A DNA stretch of 64,000 nt. Source: Symbiopectobacterium purcellii_A (GTDB taxonomy: Bacteria > Pseudomonadota > Gammaproteobacteria > Enterobacterales > Enterobacteriaceae). Made by a program: the position numbers and the translations under genes. Shown here piece after piece: positions 18,157 through 27,058 of the stretch (within the stretch, counting starts at the first letter, position 1; every line of letters begins with the position of its first letter). The notes beneath the pieces were generated by a model. It saw only the letters and a program-made list of their open reading frames with translations, was not told the origin of the DNA and did no database searches. The stretch covers positions 4,340,001-4,404,000 of the forward strand of contig NZ_CP189882.1 of NCBI RefSeq assembly GCF_052050035.1, in the 5' to 3' direction.

Positions 18157-19269
18157 ATGCCAATTAACACATCACCAAGCTCTATATTACAAAATGTATC
18201 CGCGTCAATGACAAGTAGTTCTATGGAAGATATATCTTCATCAAAAGATATTCTCGAACACGTCATCAATTTTATGTCCTTCGGTAGGATGCCGAAAGAT
18301 GAAGGAATTTTACATAATCAAATAATGGAAAAAATAGAAATCGCTTTTGAAGAAAAAAAACATAAATTTCAAGAAATTCTATGTGGCGAAGAAATACTCT
18401 TAAATGACATTAATGGATGCAAAGTATCATTTTGTTACATGGAACTAACAGAAAAATTTATTGTAGAAGTAAAAACGACATATAAATCAGAAAGACAAGA
18501 AATTAATGATAAAGGATTTTTTAATATATTTCAAGCGATAAGATTGAAGACATTGCTCAACATTAACTATATTAAAGATATATTAACCGATGATGGGATT
18601 CTCAACCTGAAAGGAGTTAACCTGAGCGGTGCTAAACTGTACCATGCTTATCTGGTAGATGCAGATCTAAGCGATGCTAACCTGAGCAACGCTTACTTGG
18701 AACACGCTATACTATTCAATGCTAACCTGAGCAACGCTGATCTGAGATATGCTAACCTGAGTGATAATCACCTGGAAGCCGCTAATCTGAGCAACGCTAA
18801 CCTGGAAAACGCTGACCTGAATGATGTTAGCCTGGAGCATGCTAACCTGAGCAACGCTAACCTGAGGAAAACTAATCTAAGGTACGCTAACCTGAGCAAT
18901 GCTGACCTGAGCGGCGCTAACCTGGAAAATGCTGACCTGGTCAACGCTAACCTGGACTTCGCTGACCTGAGGAACGCTAATCTGAGCAATGCTAACCTGA
19001 CTGATGTTAGCCTGGAGCATGCTAATCTGAGGAACGCTAACCTGAGGAACGCTAACCTGAGTAAAGCTAACCTGAGCAATGCTGACCTGAGCAATGCTGA
19101 CCTGATTCGGGCTGACCTGAGCAAAGCTGACCTGAGAAAAGCTGAACTGGGCAACGCTAACCTGACAAAAGCTGACCTGTGGGAGGCTAGGATGGACGAC
19201 AATATACTGAATCAGCTGAGCGACTCTTTGTTTCAGGAAAGCAAGGCGGAGAAGCTAAACGGAGGCTAA
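18157..19269 (+). CDS. PipB2-like pentapeptide-repeat type III effector candidate
   Basis: 370-residue protein. Residues ~30-150 resemble the N-terminal domain of Salmonella PipB/PipB2: DILEHVINFMSFG, ILLNDINGCKVSF, a short beta-rich stretch, then ILNLKGVNLSGAKL. Residues ~150-355 are about 40 pentapeptide repeats of the A(N/D)LxN type (NANLSNADL, SNANLENADL), which fold as a right-handed beta helix. The first 25 residues are Ser/Thr-rich, as in type III secretion signals. PipB2 works in host cells, linking vacuole membranes to kinesin-1. Here the gene is AT-rich, stands alone and is framed by two degenerate repeats. Secretion is inferred; no secretion apparatus lies in this window. The Salmonella C-terminal kinesin motif is not obvious. 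Confidence 0.75.
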   Translation: MPINTSPSSILQNVSASMTSSSMEDISSSKDILEHVINFMSFGRMPKDEGILHNQIMEKIEIAFEEKKHKFQEILCGEEILLNDINGCKVSFCYMELTEKFIVEVKTTYKSERQEINDKGFFNIFQAIRLKTLLNINYIKDILTDDGILNLKGVNLSGAKLYHAYLVDADLSDANLSNAYLEHAILFNANLSNADLRYANLSDNHLEAANLSNANLENADLNDVSLEHANLSNANLRKTNLRYANLSNADLSGANLENADLVNANLDFADLRNANLSNANLTDVSLEHANLRNANLRNANLSKANLSNADLSNADLIRADLSKADLRKAELGNANLTKADLWEARMDDNILNQLSDSLFQESKAEKLNGG

Positions 19270-19336
19270 TCCGGGCACCTGAATTTGCAGGTGCAGATCG
19301 ACTATAGCGCATGGGTTATCCTTGCGTCAATCTGGT

Positions 19337-19713
19337 GGTTTATGCCGCTACACCGTTCATCATGACGCCTAAGAGACGTGTAAACAGGCTGTCGTAGAAG
19401 TGTGGCTGTGTCTGGTGCTGATTGACTGGGTCAGTGAAATTCTTGCCAAACTGCAAGCCTTTTTCTGCTAGCGACCAGAACAATTTCTCTTTGTCGGGAT
19501 GCTTGCTGCTGGGACGTGACTTGCGCTCAGCGAGTCCGAGCAATTGCAGGCGCTTGAAACCAGACTGTCAATGAACAGCGCTGCTCGAGAGCATTGTTAT
19601 AGACGGACCAGTTGGTGATTTTAAACGTTTGCTTTGCCATGGGAACCCGATGCTGAAAAGACTGTAGTGTTCAGATCCGTCATTCGCCTAAAAGCTTGAT
19701 TTATGCAACAAAG
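19337..19713 (-). repeat. Degenerate flanking repeat, right copy
   Basis: Direct-oriented partner of 17672-18056. It contains the same fusion of an IS903-type transposase start with a gene fragment (KSRPSSKHPDKEKLFWSLAEK ... LLGVMMNGVAA). 19270-19336 and 19714-19830 hold no gene that I can support. Confidence 0.7.
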
Positions 19714-19830
19714 CCAGATCAGGCCTGAGCTAGTACAAATTATTTAGAGACAAGTCGAAGAACTATTGACAATTTCGAGTTTTTCGAGGTGCCCATTAGT
19801 CAAAAATCAGTGTTGCAAAAATGGGAGTGA

Positions 19831-20431
19831 CTATAGATTCCTAACCATGACAGCCGCCCCGCTCGCTTTCATCAGGCAGTGGGGCGGCCATACGCCTCTC
19901 TCGTCGGTCGGCGCCAGTTCCGTCCCAGCGTTTTCACCGTCTGGGGAGAGCGAATTGTCCTCGCCTACAGCGGTGGGAAGGTCGGCGGGCGCGAGGTTGT
20001 AGCTAAACAGCTCGTGCAACACTTGCGCCATTGGCGTGTAGAAGACGATTGAACGGCCGTTAGGCTCGCCGGAGGAGATGATCCCGATCAGATGCCGATC
20101 GTAGGTGACGACTGGTCCGCCGGAGTCGCCGTTGTCGATGCGATTGAGCTCGGACCCGTTCGCGGCATCGATGTGCTGATAAGCCGGTCTCCATATTCCC
20201 GGCACGAGAGACATGCCTCGCCACACGCAGCTGACGCCGGTGTGCCAACCGCTTGTGCAGAACTGCTCATTCGGCGCGTTCGACCACCCGGTAAAGCAAG
20301 TCGCGCTTCCCGCCCGGCACGCGGCATGAAGACCTGGTTGTTTGCTCGAGGGATGTAGGCCTGGAGCGGATTGCAGAACACCGCGCTGCGGTGGGCGGCG
20401 CAGTACAGCGCCGACGGGCCCTGCTGGGGCG
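19831..20431 (-). pseudogene. Trypsin-like (S1) serine protease remnant
   Basis: The C-terminal half of a chymotrypsin-fold protease: RIDNGDSGGPVVTYDRHLIGIISSGEPN contains the catalytic-serine GDSGGP motif, and several cysteines precede it (FTGWSNAPNEQFCTSGWHTG, SCVWRG). The upstream part seems to continue in another frame (LYCAAHRSAVFCNPLQAYIP), so there is a frameshift near 20300. An IS3 end at 20432 cuts off the N-terminus, including the catalytic His and Asp. It is markedly GC-richer than its neighbours, which suggests transfer. The original role is unknown. Confidence 0.6.
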
Positions 20432-21080
20432 TGCACTGGTCAAGTAAATCAGGACACTTTTTTCTCAGCCATTTGTTCATAACGCACCGGAGACAGATCC
20501 CCGTTAGCGGCATGATGCCTGTGTAGGTTGTAGTAGCGGATATACGTCGCCACATCATGCTCCATGTAAGCCCGTGTTGGCTGGGGTACCAGCAGCAACC
20601 ATTCATGTTTCAGACTGCCCCAGAAGCGCTTCATCACCGCATTATCCCAGCAGGCACCCACGTCTCCCATACTGCTCCTCAGCCTGTAGCTGCTCAGCAG
20701 CGCCTGAAAGCGTTGTCCCGTGTACTGCGCCCCCCTGTCCGTATGCACCACCAGGCCCGGCGGGGGAGTTCGCAGGTTATATGCCTTCATCAGGGCCCCG
20801 CAGACCAGCGATGAGGTCATCCGTCTGTCCACCTGCCAGCCCACTATCTGCCGGGAGTACAAATCCATAATAGCCGCCAGATACAGCCAGCCTTCACCGG
20901 TCTTCAGATACGTGATGTCACTCGCCCACACCTGATTTGGCCCCGGCGGGTTAAAATTCTGGTTCAGCAGGTTTGGGGCCACCTCTGCACCCGGGCGGGG
21001 TTTTGTCGTGACCTTATAAGTCCGGCGCTGTCGGCAGACCAGCCCCTCTTCCTGCATGAGTTTCCTCACCCGCCAGCGGC
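20432..21080 (-). mobile_element. IS51-like IS3 element, 3' part
   Basis: Right end at 20432 (complement of the terminus seen at 37016), with orfB from about 21080 down to the stop at 20449. Truncated where a different IS3 element starts at 21081. Confidence 0.85.
20449..21080 (-). pseudogene. IS3-family OrfB, 5'-truncated
   Basis: Starts inside the protein at SRWRVRKLMQEEGLVCRQRR and runs to MAEKKVS. The DDE motifs WASDITYLKTGEG, VVHTDRGAQYTG and the Glu region are present, but the N-terminal ~70 residues are missing. Confidence 0.85.
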
Positions 21081-21670
21081 TGTAGTGGTCAACTAAATTT
21101 GGCCACCCTACCTGACTGTTGATGGAACAGCCGTTCTGATTCATTTGGTGTTAACCCACAGTTATACCAGTGAGGTCTGACATCGCTATAATAATGGGTT
21201 ATGTAGCGAATAATGAATGATTGAGCAGTACTAAAGCTTTGGTAGCCAGTCGTTGGCACCCATTCAGTCTTCAGACTACGGAAGAATCGCTCCATCGGAC
21301 TATTATCCCAACAATTTCCTCTGCGACTCATACTTTGGGTCATCTGATAACGCCACAATGCCTGCCTATACTGACGACTGGTGTAATGGCTTCCTTGGTC
21401 ACTATGAAACATGACTTGTTTGGGATGCCCACGCAGTTCCCAAGCCATTTGTAGTGCTTTGGCTGTTAATTCTGAATCTGGCGAAAACGACATTGCCCAA
21501 CCCACGGGTTTTCGGGCAAATAAATCTAATACCACCGCCAGATACGCCCATCGGTCGCCTGTCCAAATATAGGTTACATCGCCGCACCAAACCTGGTCAG
21601 GCTTGGTAACAGCGAACTGCCTATTGAGCAGATTTGGAATATCAATACGTTCATTTCCACCGCGGTTGTA

Positions 21671-21762
21671 TAGCCAAGCGACATTATTTTGATAACAGCC
21701 AGCTATGCTTCTTTGCCGCATATCAGGGCATAGGATGTAATCATTTTTAAGTCGGTTGGCTA
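21671..21762 (+). mobile_element. MITE-C copy 3
   Basis: 92 bp flanked by TA, appears identical to the copy at 11933-12024. Confidence 0.9.
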
Positions 21763-22015
21763 TATTGATGTTTTCTTGTTTGGCAACTAACGAGGGTTAA
21801 TTCTTTCATCAACTTACCCGCTAACCACCGCCCAAGTTTCACGTCGTGTGTATTGGTAACCATCGTGGCGATAGTCCTTGCGCCCGCAGACCCGCCACTA
21901 ACGTTCCACGCTTCGCTGACCAGGCTACGTTTTATCGTCCGCTCAATATCTGGCTTCTTAGGTCGACACCAATAGCGATATAGCTAAACGACTTAATTTT
22001 GATTACATTATTTAA

Positions 22016-23036
22016 ATGAGCTATTCAATTGATTTTAGACGTAAAGTGATATCTACACGGAAAAACGAAGGGTTGAGTATCCGAGAAACAGCGAAGCAAT
22101 TTCGGATTGGCCCTGCCTCTGTATCGCGTTGGATTAATCAAATAGAGTCAAAAGCATCGACCACGCGTCAGCGAAAGATCGATAAATCCGAGTTGATAAA
22201 AGATGTTGAACAATATCCAGATGCTTACCAAAAAGAACGTGCAGAGCGTTTTGGCGTTTGTCAGAAGGCCATTTGGCAAGCGCTTAAAAAGCTGGGATTG
22301 ACCTATAAAAAAAACTCTACGTCATCCGAAAGCCGACGAAAACGCCCGGCAGGGATTTCAACAAAAAAAACAACAGTATGAAAAAGAAGGTAAACCTATT
22401 GTTTTTATTGATGAAAGTGGTTTTTCACACGATGCCCCACGGACTCACGGCTATTCCCCAAAAGGTCAACTGTGTTTTGGCCTGAAGAACTGGGGAGCTA
22501 GGGGAAGAACAAATGTTATCGGCGCTTTATTAGGGGCTTTGTTGAATAATTTAACCGTTTGATTTACATCTTCTTTAGTTAGAATGCATTTACAGAGAAT
22601 GTATTTTGTTAGAACGACAAATCAAATAGTTAGCACAATAAAAAGCATTCCGAGAGGAAAAATTAGTCGTTGAAATTTTATAATGCTTATATAAATCAGT
22701 ATCTTAAATTATTCAACAAAGCCTTTATTAGGCACAACGCTGTTTGCTATCGGATTATTTGATATCAATATTAACAGCGATGTTTTCTATGCCTGGGTCA
22801 CACAAGTCCTTATCCCAGTACTCCCTAAAAACAGTGTAATCATGATGGACAATGCCACTTTTCACAAAAAACATAATATTCAACAAGTCATCATCGATGC
22901 AGGGTATATGGTGGAGTATTTGCCTACATATTCGCCAGATCTTAACCCAATTGAGCATAAATGGGCACAAGCAAAAAGCAAAAAAAGAGAGATGGGTTGC
23001 GATACAGAGAGTTTGTTCTCAGTCCATATGGTGTAA
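22016..23036 (+). pseudogene. IS630 transposase, interrupted by MITE-A
   Basis: Helix-turn-helix frame 22016-22381, then the catalytic frame cut by the MITE at 22535-22723. The Asp and Glu segments (IMMDNATFHK, DLNPIEHKW) follow at 22842-23036. Confidence 0.85.
22535..22723 (-). mobile_element. MITE-A copy 4
   Basis: 189 bp; duplication TTTATTAGG at 22526-22534 and 22724-22732. Confidence 0.92.
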
Positions 23037-23128
23037 TCAAAATTAAGTCGCTTGGCTATAACTGCTTCTGTGAACATTAAAAATACGACACAACGCTTTC
23101 ACTGGATAAAGCGCTCTTAGCTTTTCAA

Positions 23129-23428
23129 CTACCGAGAATTTTTCAGTGAGTCGGACATTAAGAGCGCAGTAGTCTTTTTTAAGATGGCATTCTCCATTTC
23201 CAGTCGGTGGATTTTTTTCTTCATTTCTCTGAACTCAATTTGTTCAGGTGTTAATGGCAGACAAGGCGATGTTTTCCCTTGACGTTCTAAACGAAGGGCT
23301 CTTACCCACCGGCTAATCGCTGAAAGACTGACGTTCATGGCTTTCGCGGCTTCCTGGTAGGTATAATTTTGGTCAAGGACTAATTTGGCGGTTTCACATT
23401 TAAATTCAGCAGTAATTATTTTACTCAT
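23129..23428 (-). CDS. IS3-group OrfA
   Basis: 99-residue helix-turn-helix subunit (YQEAAKAMNVSLSAISRWVRA) followed by a coiled region (EIEFREMKKKIHRLEMENAIL-like, with ILKKTTALL). Intact, but its orfB partner is broken. The A-rich run near the end is the expected site for frameshifting into orfB. Confidence 0.8.
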   Translation of the reverse strand: MSKIITAEFKCETAKLVLDQNYTYQEAAKAMNVSLSAISRWVRALRLERQGKTSPCLPLTPEQIEFREMKKKIHRLEMENAILKKTTALLMSDSLKNSR

Positions 23429-23548
23429 TTTGGCACCTATAAAAATTATGAGGTAAGCATATCACCTCTACTTAGGTGGCCAAATTCAGTATGCTGTAGT
23501 GGTTGAATAATCAGGACACTAAACTTACATCCAAAACGGAGGTGTTTA

Positions 23549-24025
23549 GTGAACCATAAACGACAATTTACCCCTGAGTTTAAAAAGGAAGCCGTTGCCC
23601 TGGTAACAGAGCAGGGCTATACGATAGCCAGGGCAGCAGCATCGCTGGGCATAGGCTTTGTTGAATAATTTAAGATACTGATTTATATAAGCATTATAAA
23701 ATTTCAACGACTAATTTTTCCTCTCGGAATGCTTTTTATTGTGCTAACTATTTGATTTGTCGTTCTAACAAAATACATTCTCTGTAAATGCATTCTAACT
23801 AAAGAAGATGTAAATCAAACGGTTAAATTATTCAACAAAGCCCTGGGCATAAGCAACAAAACCCTGCATACATGGGTCTCGCTGGCACGCGAGCAGAGCA
23901 ACGGCGTACTCAGCGATGATGAACGTGCAGAGTTAAAACGGTTACAAAAGGAAAACAAAGAGTTACGTACAGAGAAGGAGATACTAAAAAAGGCGAGTGC
24001 CTTCTTCGCGAAACATATGTCGTGA
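23549..24025 (+). pseudogene. IS3-family OrfA, interrupted by MITE-A
   Basis: MNHKRQFTPEFKKEAVALV... is cut after SLGI by the MITE and resumes with the helix-turn-helix and zipper. Confidence 0.85.
23654..23842 (+). mobile_element. MITE-A copy 5
   Basis: 189 bp; duplication CTGGGCATA at 23645-23653 and 23843-23851. Confidence 0.92.
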
Positions 24026-24979
24026 GATACCGGTTCATTCTCGACAATGCCACTGACTTCAGCGTTCGTACACTCTGTCGGGTCATGCGTGTGACGGCCT
24101 CTGCCTGGTATGCATGGCGAAAAAAGCCCGCCGAACCGCTGCAAAAAGACGTGGAGGTCCGGGTCAGGTTAAAGGCGCTGTTCGCCGCCAGCAGGCAGGG
24201 AGCAGGAAGCCGGACGCTGGTCAAAAGGCTTCGTGGAGAAGGCATCATAATCAGCCGCTGGCGGGTGAGGAAACTCATGCAGGAAGAGGGGCTGGTCTGC
24301 CGACAGCGCCGGACTTATAAGGTCACGACAAAACCCCGCCCGGGTGCAGAGGTGGCCCCAGACCTGCTGAACCAGAATTTTAACCCGCCGGGGCCAAATC
24401 AGGTGTGGGCGAGTGATATCACGTATCTGAAGACCGGTGAAGGCTGGCTGTATCTGGCGGCTATTATGGATTTGTACTCCCGGCAGATAGTGGGCTGGCA
24501 GGTGGACAGACGGATGACCTCATCGCTGGTCTGCGGGGCCCTGATGAAGGCATATAACCTGCGAACTCCCCCGCCGGGCCTGGTGGTGCATACGGACAGG
24601 GGGGCGCAGTACACGGGACAACGCTTTCAGGCGCTGCTGAGCAGCTATAGCCAACCGACTTAAAAATGATTACATCCTATGCCCTGATATGCGGCAAAGA
24701 AGCATAGCTGGCTGTTATCAAAATAATGTCGCTTGGCTATACAGGCTGAGGAGCAGTATGGGAGACGTGGGTGCCTGCTGGGATAATGCGGTGATGGAGC
24801 GCTTCTGAGGCAGTCTGAAACATGAATGGTTGCTGCTGGTACCCCAGCCAACACGGGCTTACATGGAGCAGGATGTGGCGACGTATATCCGCTACTACAA
24901 CCTAGACAGGCATCATGCCGCTAACGGGGATCTGTCCCCGGTGCGTTATGAACAAATGGCTGAGAAAAAAGTGTCCTGA
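24022..24979 (+). pseudogene. IS3-family OrfB with MITE-C and a nonsense codon
   Basis: Same protein as 36136-36999, cut by MITE-C at 24648. A TGA at 24806-24808 replaces the Trp of MERFWG. Confidence 0.85.
24648..24739 (-). mobile_element. MITE-C copy 4
   Basis: 92 bp, flanked by TA. It occupies exactly the TA of orfB that IS630 copy B uses in the IS3 copy at 15188-17374. Confidence 0.9.
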
Positions 24980-25035
24980 TTTACTTGACCAGTGCACTAA
25001 CGCCTGATGCGCTAAAACAGGGCAAATGCCGCACA

Positions 25036-25060
25036 ACAATGGGGTGATTTCACCCCATTT
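25036..25060. promoter_or_regulatory. Perfect hairpin upstream of yeaE
   Basis: ATGGGGTG and CACCCCAT form an 8-bp stem with a 4-nt loop, about 60 bp before yeaE. No U-run follows, so it could be an operator or a leftover terminator arm. Confidence 0.35.
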
Positions 25061-25121
25061 GCACGTTTTGGGCGCGCTGTGGCTCAGCTAGGGTAGCTAA
25101 CAGGATGCAAGGAGGATAGCG

Positions 25122-25976
25122 ATGACAACCCGACAGATTCGATTTCCTGATGGTTCAACGCTGCCCGCTATCGGGCAGGGCACGTGGTTTATGGGGGAAG
25201 CGGTCAGTGAGAAGGCGCATGAAATAAAGGCCTTGCAGGCAGGGCTCGATCTCGGGCTCAGGCTTATTGATACCGCAGAAATGTACGCCGACGGTGGTGC
25301 GGAGAGCGTGGTGGGTGCTGCACTGCGCGGGCGGCGTGATGCAGCGTTTCTGGTCTCTAAAGTCTATCCCCACAATGCGGGCGGCACGAAAGCTATTGAA
25401 GCCTGTGAGCGCAGCCTGAAACGGTTGCAAACCGACGTGCTGGATTTATACTTGCTACACTGGCGCGGTGGTATCCGGTTGGAAGAGACCATCACGGCGA
25501 TGGAGGCGCTGCAACAGGCAGGCAAGATTCGTCAGTGGGGGTGGGCCAATCTGGACGTGACGGACATAAATGAACTCTGGTCCTTGTCGGGCGGTGAGCA
25601 TTGCATGACCAATCAGGTGCTCTATCACGTTGCCTCGCGCTGCATTGAGTTTGATTTACTGGCCTGGTGTCAGGCGCGTGCCGTGCCGGTGATGGCCTAC
25701 TGTCCATTAGCACAAGCGGGTACGCTTTGCCGCAACCTGTTTTCTCACCCGGTGATAACGCGTATGGCAGACAAATACCAGGCGACCTCCGCTCAAATTA
25801 TGTTGGCATGTGTATTGCTTCAACCCGGCGTGATGGCTATTCCGAAAGCGAGTTCGGTGGCCCACGTTGAAGAAAACGCACGCGCGCTCACGTTGGAATT
25901 GGACAGCGTTGATATCGCTGCGCTGGATGCCGCTTTTCCCGCACCGACCAGTAAGCAGCCGTTGGATGTTGTGTAG
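25122..25976 (+). CDS. yeaE: Aldo/keto reductase YeaE
   Basis: 284-residue NADPH-dependent reductase of the aldo/keto reductase superfamily. E. coli YeaE reduces methylglyoxal. The catalytic tetrad is present: LIDTAEMYADG (Asp, Tyr), FLVSKVYPHNAGG (Lys) and LLHWRGG (His). NADPH-binding parts are PVMAYCPLAQAG and AIPKASSVAHVEENA. AAGGAGG precedes the ATG. The order yeaE-yeaD-gapA-msrB, with yeaE convergent to yeaD, is the same as in E. coli. The upstream side is lost to an IS3 element. Confidence 0.92.
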   Translation: MTTRQIRFPDGSTLPAIGQGTWFMGEAVSEKAHEIKALQAGLDLGLRLIDTAEMYADGGAESVVGAALRGRRDAAFLVSKVYPHNAGGTKAIEACERSLKRLQTDVLDLYLLHWRGGIRLEETITAMEALQQAGKIRQWGWANLDVTDINELWSLSGGEHCMTNQVLYHVASRCIEFDLLAWCQARAVPVMAYCPLAQAGTLCRNLFSHPVITRMADKYQATSAQIMLACVLLQPGVMAIPKASSVAHVEENARALTLELDSVDIAALDAAFPAPTSKQPLDVV

Positions 25977-26021
25977 CGTGATAGGGCAATGAGGCTCAAT
26001 GGGTTAGCATTACGTGACTAA

Positions 26022-26047
26022 CGCCGCCCGCATGACTGCGAGCGGCG
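26022..26047. terminator. Hairpin between convergent yeaE and yeaD
   Basis: CGCCGCCCGC pairs with GCGAGCGGCG with one bulge. It lies between two converging genes and may end both transcripts, but no strong U-run follows. Confidence 0.4.
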
Positions 26048-26082
26048 ATTTCGGATCTACGGACGTAAACCCGTTTTGCTAA

Positions 26083-26952
26083 TCAACGTGTTACGCTGAT
26101 CACCGTAGTCAAACGCGCCGGTGCGGCCGGTGTAGCAACAAACGGCTGAGTCACGCGTGCCGTTTCCACGCAAACAAAGGTTTTATAACCGTCATCCGGC
26201 ATATCAGCGATGGATTTAGACACTTCTGCCGCCGGGTTCCAGGCAACTGCATCGCTGTGGTGCGTGTGGTGCACGTCGATAGTGCGTTTCAGCGTTGGGT
26301 CCACGATGCTGCTTACTGCCTGCGGATGCGTATAGATACGATCGGTACGGTCGGTGAATGTCAGATCGCCACCTTGCGTCGTCAACTTGCCTTGATTGAC
26401 CTTATCGATAAAGGTATCGCCCAAACCACTGACGTGGATATGGTCAATGTCACCAATCTGGAAGTAGGTGTGCAAGGCGCTGGTGATGCTGTAATCGCCC
26501 TGCGCTTCTAATTCGATCGTGCAGGTTTTACCCAATTTGTAGCGCGCTGTCAGCGTGAAAGCATGTGGCCAGCTTGCCAACGTCTCCGGCGTATCACGCA
26601 GGGTGAAGGTCAGTTCAACACCGTTAGCATCTTCACGGTGCGCGGTGAATTCCCACGGCAGCAAACGGGCAAAACCGTGGTTAGGTTCCGCGAACGGACC
26701 AAACCATGGGAAGCAGATTGGCACGCCACCGCGGATGGCGACGCCCTCAGCGAACGGCGTGTTGTCGCTCAACCACAGTACGGGGGTTTCACCCTGCGGC
26801 TGCCAATGCAGCAGATGCGCACCTTGCAGCGTTACGGCAGCACGCACCTGCGGATGATCAACGACAATAACCGGCAGTTGGTCTATCTGACGTTGACTGA
26901 GCGTGGATGAAATTTCAGATTTGATGGGAAGTGAAAAAATTTTATCGTTCAT
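26083..26952 (-). CDS. yeaD: Glucose-6-phosphate 1-epimerase-like YeaD
   Basis: 289 residues from the ATG at 26952, which is preceded by AAGGTAAC. Member of the D-hexose-6-phosphate epimerase family (aldose 1-epimerase fold), which interconverts alpha and beta anomers of glucose 6-phosphate. Family signatures: GAHLLHWQPQG, PVLWLSDNTPF, AIRGGVPICFPWFGP, GFARLLPWEF and AWNPAAEVSKSIADM near the C-terminus. It follows gapA with a terminator between them, as in E. coli. Confidence 0.92.
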   Translation of the reverse strand: MNDKIFSLPIKSEISSTLSQRQIDQLPVIVVDHPQVRAAVTLQGAHLLHWQPQGETPVLWLSDNTPFAEGVAIRGGVPICFPWFGPFAEPNHGFARLLPWEFTAHREDANGVELTFTLRDTPETLASWPHAFTLTARYKLGKTCTIELEAQGDYSITSALHTYFQIGDIDHIHVSGLGDTFIDKVNQGKLTTQGGDLTFTDRTDRIYTHPQAVSSIVDPTLKRTIDVHHTHHSDAVAWNPAAEVSKSIADMPDDGYKTFVCVETARVTQPFVATPAAPARLTTVISVTR

Positions 26953-27005
26953 GATGTTACCTTGTTTTATTTGTATTTCGTGTTGCATCATGGCGGAACG
27001 CAGCT

Positions 27006-27030
27006 AATAAAAAGAGCGACATCATGTCGC
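27006..27030 (-). terminator. gapA terminator
   Basis: On the minus strand GCGACATGATGTCGC forms a 6-7 bp stem with a tiny loop, followed by TCTTTTTATTA. Placed 29 bp after gapA. Confidence 0.75.
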
Positions 27031-27058
27031 CCCTAGCATCGCTTATCGCACCGTCGCC

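Larger units (their letters stand above)
21981..23058 (+). mobile_element. IS630 copy C with MITE-A inside
   Basis: TA flanks in the IS3-group element. The MITE-A at 22535-22723 interrupts the catalytic half. Confidence 0.9.
21089..23128 (-). pseudogene. IS3-group OrfB, interrupted twice
   Basis: Integrase-type transposase. The C-terminal core (VWCGDVTYIWTGD, FHSDQGSHYTSRQ, SRRGNCWDNSPMERFF) lies at 21089-21665. The N-terminal part (ERTIKRSLVSEAWNVSGG, LAGKLMKEL) lies at 21763-21980. Confidence 0.8.
21081..23494 (-). mobile_element. IS3-group element split by MITE-C and IS630
   Basis: Begins at 21081 with TGTAGTGGTCAACTAAAT and ends near 23494. orfB occupies 21089-21670, 21763-21980 and part of 23059-23128, and orfA is at 23129-23428. 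A MITE-C at 21671-21762 and IS630 copy C at 21981-23058 interrupt it; each is flanked by TA. Confidence 0.85.
23495..24996 (+). mobile_element. IS51-like IS3 element with two MITEs inside
   Basis: Terminus TGTAGTGG at 23495, right end at 24996. MITE-A at 23654-23842 sits in orfA and MITE-C at 24648-24739 in orfB. A Trp codon in orfB has also become TGA (24806-24808). Confidence 0.88.

Noticed and set aside
18100..18157. HrpL-type promoter box upstream of the PipB2-like gene
   Set aside because: A CCACCTA-like second half is present, but no GGAACC at the right distance; the same holds upstream of 48102.
18600..19200. Regular short repeats that might be a CRISPR array
   Set aside because: They are ~15-bp units coding pentapeptides, with no unique spacers.
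19340..19543. 67-codon frame as a real small gene
   Set aside because: It is the tail of a larger lost gene fused to IS DNA and occurs as a degenerate repeat; no start signal.
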